DNA of 8,275 nt from Candidatus Coatesiibacteriota bacterium (GTDB lineage Bacteria; RBG-13-66-14; B26-G2), in NCBI GenBank assembly GCA_003647715.1, contig QMNJ01000065.1:1-8275 (forward strand), written 5' to 3'. The notes beneath the pieces are model-generated. The model worked only from the letters and a program-made list of their open reading frames with translations. It did no database searches and was not told the origin of the DNA. The position numbers and the translations under genes were made by a program. How positions within the stretch are numbered: the first letter of the stretch is position 1; the number at the start of each line of letters is the position of its first letter. Positions 1 through 6,476 of the stretch are shown here, one piece after another.

Positions 1-46
1 GTATATGCCTATGTTGATATATACAATTGGTTTAAAAGGTGATTAA

Positions 47-109
47 GTGGATGATAAAACAATACTCCCTACAACAATTAATAAAGTTGCCCTTCCTAAG
101 ATAAACTAA
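47..109 (+). CDS. possible 20-codon peptide or gene remnant
   Basis: A short frame begins with GTG at 47 and ends at TAA 107-109. It reads roughly V-D-D-K-T-I-L-P-T-T-I-N-K-V-A-L-P-K-I-N. An AGGTGATT motif ends just before it, and a TATA-like box near 15-23 would place a transcript start close to 46. An alternative ATG at 51 in another frame would have better SD spacing and encodes 17 residues. The peptide matches no family I recognise. It could be a leader peptide, the stub of a lost gene, or chance. It is listed only because the promoter, SD and start line up. Confidence 0.15.
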   Translation: MDDKTILPTTINKVALPKIN

Positions 110-153
110 CTGATAAATCTATTCTACAAATTAATTTTAAGGTGTTGAACTTG

Positions 154-162
154 CATATATAC
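154..162 (+). promoter_or_regulatory. TATA-like box for the cyclotransferase gene
   Basis: CATATATAC lies centred about 21 bases before the ATG at 179. Archaeal boxes sit about 26-27 bases before the transcript start, so the message would begin at or next to the ATG and be effectively leaderless. No SD lies within 15 bases of the ATG, which fits. An AT-rich TTAATTTTA at 131-139 is an alternative box that would give a leader of roughly 18 bases. Confidence 0.45.
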
Positions 163-178
163 TATTTGATAAATTGAT

Positions 179-625
179 ATGAAATATTTCGCATATGGAT
201 GCAATATGAACCCAGAGAAGATGGAAGATAGAAATATAACCTTTTCCCACAGAACACTTGCAATACTTAAAGGTTACAATCTCAAATTCAATGAAGTAGC
301 ATCTAGTAATCCTAAAGAAGGATATGCAAATATAGTTCCATACGAAAAGGGAATCGTAGAAGGTGCTCTGTATGATATTCAAGATTCAGCTTTATCAAAT
401 TTAGATAGATACGAAGGGTATCCTAATCATTATGATAAAATCAGGGTGAAGGTTCTACTAGACATTGGTCAAGAAGTTGAAGCAATTACTTATATTGCAA
501 AACCAGATAAAATAAAAGAAGGATTGAAGCCAAAAAAAGATTATCTAAAACACCTTTTATCTGCTCGTGATATTCTTTCAGAACCTTATTGTAAGAGATT
601 AAAATCATACGATACATTGGATTAA
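179..625 (+). CDS. gamma-glutamylcyclotransferase-fold (GGCT/AIG2-like) protein
   Basis: This is a complete 148-residue protein of the gamma-glutamylcyclotransferase-like superfamily, about the family's usual length. The N-terminus carries the nucleotide-loop-like signature Y-F-A-Y-G-C-N-M (residues 3-10). The segment L-D-R-Y-E-G-Y-P places the expected catalytic acid at Glu79. In the family this glutamate catalyses cyclisation of a gamma-glutamyl amine to release 5-oxoproline. Many members are uncharacterised, so the substrate here (gamma-glutamyl dipeptide, gamma-glutamylamine or other) is unknown. The start is fixed: an in-frame TAA at 170-172 leaves ATG 179 as the only reasonable start. 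It is the only + strand gene in the window and converges on glmS. It is clearly more AT-rich than glmS, which may indicate separate acquisition. The family assignment is firm; the exact reaction is not. Confidence 0.87.
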   Translation: MKYFAYGCNMNPEKMEDRNITFSHRTLAILKGYNLKFNEVASSNPKEGYANIVPYEKGIVEGALYDIQDSALSNLDRYEGYPNHYDKIRVKVLLDIGQEVEAITYIAKPDKIKEGLKPKKDYLKHLLSARDILSEPYCKRLKSYDTLD

Positions 626-672
626 ATCACTTGGTAAAATGTCCAAAAAGGGAAAAACATCCGAACTTCACT

Positions 673-685
673 AATTTTTTATATC
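673..685 (+). terminator. T-rich tract after the cyclotransferase gene
   Basis: A run of six T (675-680) inside an AT-rich stretch lies about 50 bases after the stop at 625. Archaeal transcripts commonly end in U-rich tracts without a strong hairpin, so this is a plausible terminator. The same tract could instead serve as a TATA-like element for the decayed frame that begins at 692. Confidence 0.3.
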
Positions 686-691
686 CGCAAA

Positions 692-894
692 ATGTTAAGC
701 AATATAAAAGAGGTTGAAATTTGTTCTTTTCACAAAAACAGGGGGTTGAAGAATTAGTAACATAGCGGTTACACTTAGAGCGCTTTCTAGCTGAGGCAAA
801 TTTTCTTATTGGTGCTGCAAAACCAAGAGGATGATTAGAGATTGATGTTGTTAGTGCTAAAATTAGCAGGAGTTTATTGGACTTCACCCAATAG
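692..894 (+). pseudogene. possible decayed small ORF
   Basis: The roughly 310 bases between the two convergent genes contain no intact gene, but the + strand shows a protein-like text. An ATG at 692 opens a 21-codon frame (M-L-S-N-I-K-E-V-E...) that ends at TAG 755-757. Just downstream another frame carries Q-G-V-E-E-L-V-T (739-762), then after a stop R-L-H-L-E-R-F-L-A-E-A-N-F-L-I-G-A-A-K-P-R-G, then after a TGA at 832 L-E-I-D-V-V-S-A-K-I. It ends at TAG 892. The alternating charged and hydrophobic residues look more like a helical protein than noise, and the frame change plus internal stops suggest decay. I do not recognise the family. Chance coding-like text remains quite possible. Confidence 0.25.
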
Positions 895-935
895 CTGATA
901 AAATGTTCAATCTACACCACAAATCTCCACCCAAC

Positions 936-2771
936 CTACTCCACAGTTACGCTCTTGGCGAGATTTCGGGGCATATCCACATCGTAGCCCCGCTTCAGAG
1001 CCGCATAATAAGCAATCAACTGCAGGGGTGGCGCACTTAAAATCGGCGTGATATACCTGTGGGTCGCAGGAACCTTAATAACCATCCTGGCGAAGTCCTC
1101 CAGCCCCTTCACATCATCCCTGGTTATGATGTAAACCGTCGCCCTCCTGGCGATAACCTCCTGGATATTGGAGACGGTCTTCTCCAGCACCGCATCCTGT
1201 GTCATAATCGCAACAACCGGCGTCCCCTCATCAATCAGGGCTATGGTGCCGTGCTTCAACTCGCCCGCAGGGAACGCCTCCGCATGTATATACGATATCT
1301 CCTTAAGTTTGAGCGCTCCCTCCCTCGCCAGTGGTTCATCAATATTTCTGCCCAGATAATAACAGTCCTCCTTCTCTGCTATCTCCTCTGCCAATAATTT
1401 ACAGTCGCCCTCCGACTTTAGCACCTCACCCATCATCTCAGGCAGGTTCTTTAGTGCCTTTGCAACCTCCCGCATGTTCTCCTTCGCCTTCTTCACACGC
1501 CTTACATCGTGAAGGTAGCCGGCGAGCAGTAAGAACACCACCTGCTGGCTGGTGAATGCCTTGGTGGAGGCAACCGCAATCTCCGGACCCGCCCTGGTAT
1601 ATATCACCGTGTCAGCCCTTCTGGTAATAGACGAGCCCATCACATTGGTCACCGCAATGGTCAAAGCGCCCTTCTCCCTCGCCAGGTCAAGGCATGCTAG
1701 GGTATCTGCGGTCTCACCCGACTGACTTACGAAGACCACTAGGTCCCTCTCTGTAAGTAGTGGGTCCCTATATCTGAACTCACTTGCAATATCAGCACTT
1801 ATGGGTATGGATAGGGTCTCCTCCAGTATATATCTGCCGTAGAGGCAGGCGTGATAGGCAGTTCCGCAGGCGACCAAGTGTATTGCGCGAACCTGACGAA
1901 GGCGCTCCTCGGGTATAGCCATATCAAGATGGACCCTGCCACCTCTTGTGATAGCGCCCTCTATGGTGTTCTCTATCGCCTTGGACTGTTCGTGTATCTC
2001 CTTCAACATAAAGTATTCATAGTCCCCTTTGGTCGCATCCTCCACACTCCAGTCAATTATTGAGATATTGCGTTTCTTAAAATCAACCTTTGACCTGTCA
2101 AAGAAAGTGTCAACCTCCACGCTCTCTCTGCCCACGCTTACGATGTCGCCATTGTGGAGAATATAGAACTTATTGGTGCTTTTGAGAAGCGCTGGCACAT
2201 CACTTGCAATAAAGTTCTCGTTGTGGGCAAGACCGACCACCAGCGGAGCATTGAGGCGGGCGGCGACCAGGTGCTCCTCATCCTTGTGCATGAAGACCAC
2301 TGCGAAGTTGCCCTCCAGCCGTTTCAACGCCCTCTTCACCGCCTCCTTCAAATCGCCATTGTAGTATTCCTCCACAAGGTGGGAGAGAACCTCTGTGTCG
2401 GTCTGGGACTTAAACCTGTGCCCCTTCTCTATCAACTCTGCCTTCAGCAAGCGGTAGTTCTCAATGATGCCGTTTTGGACTACGATTATGTCGCCGGTGC
2501 AGTCGGGGTGTGGGTGAGCATTTATGTCATTCGGCTCACCGTGGGTCGCCCAGCGTGTGTGCCCTATACCCATCGTGCCCTGTGGCTTTGAGCCACTCAG
2601 AATCTCCTTCAGGCGAGCAATCTTGCCCGCCGTCTTGACAATCTCAATCTCCCCGCCATTGAAGACGCCGACCCCCGCGGAGTCATAGCCACGATAGGAA
2701 AGCGCCTCCAATCGCTCAACCAGGATATCACATGCCTGCTTAGAGCCAATATAACCAACAATCCCACACAT
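936..2771 (-). CDS. glmS: glutamine--fructose-6-phosphate aminotransferase (isomerizing)
   Basis: This full-length 611-residue enzyme makes glucosamine-6-phosphate from fructose-6-phosphate and glutamine, the first committed step to UDP-GlcNAc, in the cytoplasm. The N-terminal class II glutaminase domain (about 2-230) begins M-C-G-I-V-G; Cys2 becomes the nucleophile after Met removal. It also has S-Y-R-G-Y-D-S-A-G (25-33) and H-T-R-W-A-T-H-G (71-78). Two SIS sugar-isomerase domains follow. The first (about 290-430) has A-C-G-T-A-Y-H-A and S-Q-S-G-E-T-A-D-T (349-357). The second (about 455-600) has E-A-F-P-A-G-E-L-K-H-G with His507, and Glu491. The C-terminus has the conserved L-A-K-S-V-T-V-E with Lys606. 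All catalytic elements appear present. The minus-strand ATG at 2771 gives the canonical start. No SD is visible, so a very short leader is likely. It may supply precursor to the deacetylase/ligase operon just upstream. Confidence 0.97.
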   Translation of the reverse strand: MCGIVGYIGSKQACDILVERLEALSYRGYDSAGVGVFNGGEIEIVKTAGKIARLKEILSGSKPQGTMGIGHTRWATHGEPNDINAHPHPDCTGDIIVVQNGIIENYRLLKAELIEKGHRFKSQTDTEVLSHLVEEYYNGDLKEAVKRALKRLEGNFAVVFMHKDEEHLVAARLNAPLVVGLAHNENFIASDVPALLKSTNKFYILHNGDIVSVGRESVEVDTFFDRSKVDFKKRNISIIDWSVEDATKGDYEYFMLKEIHEQSKAIENTIEGAITRGGRVHLDMAIPEERLRQVRAIHLVACGTAYHACLYGRYILEETLSIPISADIASEFRYRDPLLTERDLVVFVSQSGETADTLACLDLAREKGALTIAVTNVMGSSITRRADTVIYTRAGPEIAVASTKAFTSQQVVFLLLAGYLHDVRRVKKAKENMREVAKALKNLPEMMGEVLKSEGDCKLLAEEIAEKEDCYYLGRNIDEPLAREGALKLKEISYIHAEAFPAGELKHGTIALIDEGTPVVAIMTQDAVLEKTVSNIQEVIARRATVYIITRDDVKGLEDFARMVIKVPATHRYITPILSAPPLQLIAYYAALKRGYDVDMPRNLAKSVTVE

Positions 2772-2803
2772 AGTAGATATACTAATATATCAGATAAAGA
2801 GTG

Positions 2804-2815
2804 CGATATATATTT
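2804..2815 (-). promoter_or_regulatory. TATA-like promoter of glmS
   Basis: On the minus strand the sequence reads as a purine-rich G-A-A-A-A-A-A stretch followed by AATATATATC, a good BRE/TATA pair. A box centred near 2809 predicts a transcript start around 2783, leaving only about 11 bases before the ATG at 2771 and no SD. A second weaker TATA-like stretch lies near 2782-2790. This indicates that glmS has its own promoter rather than depending only on read-through from the operon upstream. Confidence 0.55.
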
Positions 2816-2850
2816 TTTTCAATCTAAATAGCTCCATCGGACTTGAATTG

Positions 2851-2984
2851 ACCACCCTGTTAATTCTTAATACCAATAGATACTGAAGTGCACGAAAATC
2901 CCCCCCATTTTCTGTCCTCCCGGTTCCTATTAACCAATGTAGTATCGCTATTCCTATGGTAATGATTAACAGGGCAGGGGGGTT
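2851..2984. repeat. imperfect long inverted repeat, MITE-like or structured 3' region
   Basis: The gap between the PHP gene and glmS holds an interrupted inverted repeat. CCCTGTTAAT at 2855-2864 is matched exactly by ATTAACAGGG at 2965-2974. Inside it, AATAG-ATACT at 2875-2884 pairs with AGTAT-(CG)-CTATT at 2941-2952, and AATACC at 2869-2874 pairs with five of six bases of GGTAAT at 2958-2963. Near the centre GAAAAT (2894-2899) and ATTTTC (2907-2912) form a perfect 6-base hairpin around seven C. A G6 run (2977-2982) lies just outside the right arm. The size of about 130 bases, the terminal-repeat-like arms and the lack of a sustained ORF fit a small non-autonomous mobile element. A structured 3' untranslated region of the PHP transcript is the alternative. 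No target-site duplication is clear. Confidence 0.5.
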
Positions 2985-3012
2985 AAATCCCTTGTCTAAA
3001 ATTGTGAGGATG

Positions 3013-3720
3013 CTATAGAATTACTAATCTATTGATTATCTCATCTGGTATATTACCACCCGCTCCGCCATCTCCCCACACCTCCCTCAGTTCATCTGCA
3101 CTATGTGCGTCGGAGCCGACGGTGAATGATACACCATGTCTCATAAGCCCATTGAGAAGGCAACCCTTGGGAACACCCCACCCAACATTATACTCAAAAG
3201 CGACTGCCTCACCACCCGCCGCCTTCGCCACCTTCTCCGCCACCTCCTCGGTAATCTCTATACCGTGATTCTTCATAATCAACCCCGGGTGTGCAATGAC
3301 TGCAACAGAGGGGTTCTTTATCGCGCCAACCACCGCCCTCGCCCACAGATTTAATGCTCGCTCACCGTCGGAGGCAATCTCATCATCGGTCAGAAAGCCA
3401 CCATCCTCCTTCGGCACCCTGTGAACCGCCGATAGCACAATGTCCACAAAGTCCTCCACTCCCTCCGGCATATCAAGTGTGCCATTGAAGTCCACCACCT
3501 TCGCCTCAACACCCGACAGAACCCTTATTCTATCCCCATAGTATTCCCTGACCTCCTCCATATAGTCAATATAGTGCCAGACCCAGTCGGAGTCCGCCCT
3601 CACATGGTCGGTGATGGCGATTGAGGTAAGACATACATCAATCCCTGCCTCAACCAGCACCTCCGGCAGGTCAGTTCCGTCAGAGAACTTAGAATGGGTA
3701 TGGAGATCCATCCTTATCAA
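3013..3720 (-). CDS. PHP-domain metal-dependent phosphatase/phosphoesterase
   Basis: This is a 235-residue stand-alone PHP (polymerase and histidinol phosphatase) domain protein. The family hydrolyses phosphate esters with two or three bound metals. The full ligand set is visible: H-T-H in D-L-H-T-H-S (His7, His9), I-T-D-H (Asp38, His39), S-G-V-E (Glu72), A-V-H-R (His100), I-A-H-P-G (His144), and G-S-D-A-H-S (Asp204, His206). The substrate is not predictable. It is the last gene of a three-gene operon and overlaps the end of the ATP-grasp gene. TTG at 3720 is chosen because GGGGGTGG (minus strand, 3728-3735) sits 7 bases before it. An ATG at 3711 would drop three residues and lacks a well-spaced SD. 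In context it may dephosphorylate an intermediate of the same pathway. A histidinol phosphatase role cannot be excluded, but nothing nearby suggests histidine synthesis. Confidence 0.9.
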   Translation of the reverse strand: MIRMDLHTHSKFSDGTDLPEVLVEAGIDVCLTSIAITDHVRADSDWVWHYIDYMEEVREYYGDRIRVLSGVEAKVVDFNGTLDMPEGVEDFVDIVLSAVHRVPKEDGGFLTDDEIASDGERALNLWARAVVGAIKNPSVAVIAHPGLIMKNHGIEITEEVAEKVAKAAGGEAVAFEYNVGWGVPKGCLLNGLMRHGVSFTVGSDAHSADELREVWGDGGAGGNIPDEIINRLVIL

Positions 3721-4756
3721 AGAAAAACCACCCCCAGTATCTCTTTATGCTCATCCCCCATTTTATATTGCCCACCTCAATCTTCTCGCCAAGAGCCATT
3801 CTCACCAGCAGATATGGGATGTTTACGCCCGCCCCGGCGGTTAAAATGACGGTGCCCTGAAGGCGGGGGTTTGACTCAATGAGGCAGGGGGTGCCTTCAT
3901 CGCTCTCCCTGAACTGAAAACCGCAGACACCGTCAATATCAAGCCCCTCAATGAGCAAACGGGTCATCTCTATCAGTCGCTTATCCCTCACAACCCTTGC
4001 GTCAAAACTTATACCGCTCCTTATTCTCTGCCTTAGACGCGGAACACTCACCACCATTTCCCCCTTATCCGCCATCGCATCAATGGTATATTCCTCCCCA
4101 GGCAGGTATTCCATCACCAGATAGGGCGGGAAGTCATCGGCACCCTCCAGGATTGCTATAACCTCGTCAAGCGTTGAATAGACGCCTGTTGGTTTCTCAC
4201 TCAAAAGAAGCTCAAGTCGGTCCTTATTCTCGTCAAGGATACGCAAGCCACGCATACCATTTGAGATGGGTGGTTTTATGCAGATTGGTCGGTTAGGATA
4301 GCCGAGTTCAGAAGCATAAGCCCTCAGTTCAGCAATATTTGTTGCCAGGCGGAAGTCGGGGACACTTACACCTGCCTCTTTCGCCCTCACAGATAGTTTA
4401 TGCTTATCATTCAGGACTTTCATCACATCTTCATCAGAGATTGGTAGATAGACGCCTCTCTCATTGAAGTCCTTCTTTGCCTTTGATAACGGTATTAACT
4501 CTCTGGTTACCAGGGGAAGGATTACCCTTATATTCTCTCTCTCACATATATCAAGAACTTTTGGTATGAACTCATCGGTCTCTGGCTGTGGTATAACATA
4601 ATGATTATCAACCAGTGAGAAGCCCACCGCACCCTCATCAATGTCAACACCAACAAGGCGTAGTCGCATATCACCCTGCTGGTTAAGGCAGTATATGATG
4701 CCGGGGGCGCCGGGGGCTCCTGCTCCGGTTATGAGAACACCTACCTCACTATCCAT
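3689..4756 (-). CDS. ATP-grasp family ligase, CarB-like
   Basis: This 355-residue single-chain ATP-grasp protein resembles the carbamoyl-phosphate synthase/biotin carboxylase type. The N-terminal pre-ATP-grasp Rossmann-like part starts V-L-I-T-G-A-G-A-P-G-A-P-G (7-19). In the ATP-binding core, C-I-K-P-P (Lys161) precedes a G-rich loop S-N-G-M-R-G (165-170). V-M-E-Y-L-P-G-E-E-Y-T-I-D (214-226) follows, and C-L-I-E-S-N-P-R-L-Q-G-T (291-302) supplies the expected Mg ligands Glu294 and Asn296 with Arg298. It is far too short to be CarB. Such enzymes activate a carboxylate as acyl phosphate and join it to an amine or other nucleophile. GAGGT (4763-4767, minus) lies 6 bases before ATG 4756, inside the deacetylase gene, which indicates coupled translation. 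The upstream deacetylase could generate its amine acceptor (inference). The substrates are unknown. Confidence 0.88.
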   Translation of the reverse strand: MDSEVGVLITGAGAPGAPGIIYCLNQQGDMRLRLVGVDIDEGAVGFSLVDNHYVIPQPETDEFIPKVLDICERENIRVILPLVTRELIPLSKAKKDFNERGVYLPISDEDVMKVLNDKHKLSVRAKEAGVSVPDFRLATNIAELRAYASELGYPNRPICIKPPISNGMRGLRILDENKDRLELLLSEKPTGVYSTLDEVIAILEGADDFPPYLVMEYLPGEEYTIDAMADKGEMVVSVPRLRQRIRSGISFDARVVRDKRLIEMTRLLIEGLDIDGVCGFQFRESDEGTPCLIESNPRLQGTVILTAGAGVNIPYLLVRMALGEKIEVGNIKWGMSIKRYWGWFFFDKDGSPYPF

Positions 4757-5382
4757 CGCAAGACCTCAAAGCACTCGGCGAACTTAACGCCAATCTGTAT
4801 GCCCCTCATCTTCGCCTGAGCCCTTATTGCCTCTTCAGAAGTGTAGTCGCGACTCTTCTGCGACCTGTATGCTTTAATCGCCTTTACCTTCTTCATAATA
4901 TGCCTCTCCTTTAGTTGTATGAATGCCTGAGATGTAAAAGTGATGTTGTTCCACGGGAGTTCATATGCGAGGGAGGTAGTGCCCTTGAATGCACGCAAGC
5001 CCTCCATAGCAACCGTGGTGTGGTCCTGATGGAGGTCGGAGGGGCTGGGCATAAAGACAATGTCCGGCTTCACCTCTCCCCTTATCTCAACCAGATGCTC
5101 TAAAATATCCTGCCTAACATAGTTGAGTTTTCTCACCTCATAGTCAAAGATGATGAGATTATCTTCGGGTATGGCAAGAATCTCAGCCGCCTCCCTCAGT
5201 TCCCTCTCCAGCGTGTTTGGTGGCATACCCTCAGGGAGTGAGGCAGAGGCGGTGGAGAACGCTACATAATAGATACTTGCTCCCTCTTCAATGAAGCGAG
5301 CGATAGAACCGCCACAGCCAAGTTCACCGTCGTCAGTGTGAGGGGCGAGGACAAGAACCCTGCCAGGTTTTTCACCAATCAT
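4741..5382 (-). CDS. PIG-L/LmbE-family N-acetylglucosaminyl-type deacetylase
   Basis: This 213-residue zinc-dependent deacetylase belongs to the PIG-L/LmbE/MshB/BshB superfamily, which removes the acetyl group from GlcNAc-containing lipids, glycans or small conjugates. The hallmark motif near the N-terminus reads A-P-H-T-D-D-G-E-L-G-C-G-G, with His15 and Asp18 as expected zinc ligands and Asp17 as the likely base. The second motif, S-D-L-H-Q-D-H-T (116-122), supplies His121 and His118. The common family motif is A-H-P-D-D-E, so Thr at the Pro position and Gly before the Glu are mild variants. No signal peptide or membrane segment is seen, so it should be cytoplasmic. It is the first gene of the operon, overlapping the ATP-grasp gene by 16 bases. 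Upstream of ATG 5382 there is no SD, which suggests a very short leader. The family is certain; the acetylated substrate is not known. Confidence 0.93.
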   Translation of the reverse strand: MIGEKPGRVLVLAPHTDDGELGCGGSIARFIEEGASIYYVAFSTASASLPEGMPPNTLERELREAAEILAIPEDNLIIFDYEVRKLNYVRQDILEHLVEIRGEVKPDIVFMPSPSDLHQDHTTVAMEGLRAFKGTTSLAYELPWNNITFTSQAFIQLKERHIMKKVKAIKAYRSQKSRDYTSEEAIRAQAKMRGIQIGVKFAECFEVLRWIVR

Positions 5383-5410
5383 AGTGATTAAAGGATAATA
5401 TATTGTGGTG

Positions 5411-5420
5411 AATTGTAAAT
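5411..5420 (-). promoter_or_regulatory. candidate TATA box of the three-gene operon
   Basis: On the minus strand ATTTACAATT is centred about 33 bases before the ATG at 5382, which would give a leader of about 6 bases and agrees with the absence of an SD. A more canonical AATATATTA (5396-5404) is nearer, but would place the transcript start inside the gene. The choice between them is uncertain. Confidence 0.3.
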
Positions 5421-5459
5421 AGGGTTAATTGAGGGTGGATTAATACATGATTTAATTAC

Positions 5460-6443
5460 TCACGGCAGAAACTCATCAGGGACCTTGACTTTGAAGATTC
5501 CCTCACCATTTAACCTTATCGCAGAAAATACTATCCATTTACCATCTTTAGACCAATCAGGTGAGAAATCGCCTCCATCTAGTTTTAAGTAACCAATACC
5601 ACATTTAGTTATCTTGACTGATTCTCCTCCGTAAAATGGAACAACGAACAGGTCATAACCTCCAGTATCTGAAGCCCTGGAATAACATATCCATCTCCCG
5701 TCAGGAGATACGCAAGATGAGTGAATGGTATATCCTCCTATATCTTCCTCATCTACTACAACCCAGAATTCATTCCCTTCTATTGAATAAACCGCCAATT
5801 TAGAACTCTCTCCCTCTATAAAAATATATACAATGTATTTATTATCATTTGTTATAGACAAACTGTTAATATCATAATGCTCTATACCTATATTTTCAAT
5901 ACCAGTTCCATCAGGCCTGATTCTGTATATCTCATCTCTTTCAGGTGAATTAATATGCCAGACAAAATATATCCATTCACCATCAGTGCTCCAGCATGTA
6001 TCACTAATTTTCCCTTCTAATCCAAGCCCTTCTATATATGAGCCATCTGAAGACATCTTATATATATCTCTTTCGCTATTTAATTTTCCATATTCTTCAT
6101 ACTCAATACCAGAGAAAGAAATCCAATTACCATCAGGACTTATACTAAGACCACTTATACTTGAAAAACTAAGACCACCCATTCCAAGTTCATTGAAATT
6201 ATCACCATTCTCACCAATAATAGCAACATAACAACGATAATTGAACGGTTCGCTTATTTCCTCTCTATCATGGAAAAAAATTGTATTACCAGCGGGTGAG
6301 AATTTAGGGTTTAGTGGAATATTACCATCATATAAGTGATATACTTCACCAAGATTTTCCCTGATGCCTTCCTCACCACAACTTAACAAGCAAATAGTAA
6401 AAAATGTTATAATAAAAATTAGTGTCGTTTTCCTAATCTTCAT
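5460..6443 (-). CDS. lipoprotein with TolB-like (PD40) beta-propeller repeats
   Basis: This is a 327-residue secreted protein. Residues 1-22 are a lipoprotein signal: positive M-K-I-R-K, a hydrophobic stretch, then the lipobox L-L-S-C with Cys22. The mature part consists of WD40-like PD40 repeats of the TolB C-terminal type, with S-P-D-G-x-W-I-x-F/Y-S cores near residues 46-58, 99-111, 149-160, 195-207, 244-255 and 292-308. That suggests a six-bladed propeller. Such domains usually bind proteins or ligands outside the membrane; no catalytic residues are evident. The start is secure: AGGTGGTGA (minus, 6448-6456) sits 4 bases before the ATG. A TATA-like box at 6491-6500 fits its own promoter. 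The gene is much more AT-rich than the operon downstream. The classical lipobox is typical of bacteria and known in some archaea, so transfer from bacteria is possible. The partner is unknown. Confidence 0.83.
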   Translation of the reverse strand: MKIRKTTLIFIITFFTICLLSCGEEGIRENLGEVYHLYDGNIPLNPKFSPAGNTIFFHDREEISEPFNYRCYVAIIGENGDNFNELGMGGLSFSSISGLSISPDGNWISFSGIEYEEYGKLNSERDIYKMSSDGSYIEGLGLEGKISDTCWSTDGEWIYFVWHINSPERDEIYRIRPDGTGIENIGIEHYDINSLSITNDNKYIVYIFIEGESSKLAVYSIEGNEFWVVVDEEDIGGYTIHSSCVSPDGRWICYSRASDTGGYDLFVVPFYGGESVKITKCGIGYLKLDGGDFSPDWSKDGKWIVFSAIRLNGEGIFKVKVPDEFLP

Positions 6444-6447
6444 TCAA

Positions 6448-6456
6448 TCACCACCT
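6448..6456 (-). promoter_or_regulatory. strong ribosome binding site of the propeller lipoprotein gene
   Basis: The minus strand reads AGGTGGTGA, 4 bases before the ATG at 6443. It is complementary to the archaeal 16S rRNA 3' end and is the best SD in the window, in contrast to the near-leaderless glmS and ligase-like genes. It decides the start of this gene. Confidence 0.7.
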
Positions 6457-6476
6457 TTCTATAGATATTATTATCA

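Larger units (their letters stand above)
1..178. other. AT-rich left-edge intergenic region
   Basis: This stretch precedes the first solid gene. It holds two similar TATA-like motifs, GATATATAC near 15-23 and CATATATAC near 154-162. It also has a well-formed SD-like AGGTGATT at 38-45 and a 20-codon GTG-started frame (47-109) that is listed separately. I see no RNA gene or repeat array. The region upstream of the window is unknown, so a truncated gene to the left cannot be excluded. Confidence 0.5.

Noticed and set aside
627..887. 86-codon minus-strand frame with a hydrophobic N-terminus resembling a signal peptide
   Set aside because: It begins with GTG, has no SD or properly placed promoter, and its cysteine- and lysine-rich composition is unlike a folded protein. 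The opposite strand carries a more protein-like, decayed frame.
1059..2591. Several + strand frames of 60-145 codons inside glmS
   Set aside because: They are antisense shadows of a fully conserved gene, with proline- and arginine-rich low-complexity translations and no initiation signals.
2864..2975. Short open frame on the minus strand through the inverted repeat
   Set aside because: It has no start codon, ends at a TAA inside the repeat, and its sequence is explained by the repeat structure. It may be the kind of false ORF that dispersed repeats give.
2772..3012. A glmS ribozyme or riboswitch upstream of glmS
   Set aside because: The glmS ribozyme is a bacterial element with a conserved core that I cannot find here. 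The promoter placement also gives a leader of only about 11 bases, and the inverted repeat lies upstream of that promoter.
5401..5457. TTAAT-rich direct and inverted short repeats upstream of the deacetylase, with a C-C-A-C-C-C-T block like the arm near 2852
   Set aside because: The shared block is only about seven bases and the surrounding order differs, so chance in AT-rich sequence is sufficient.
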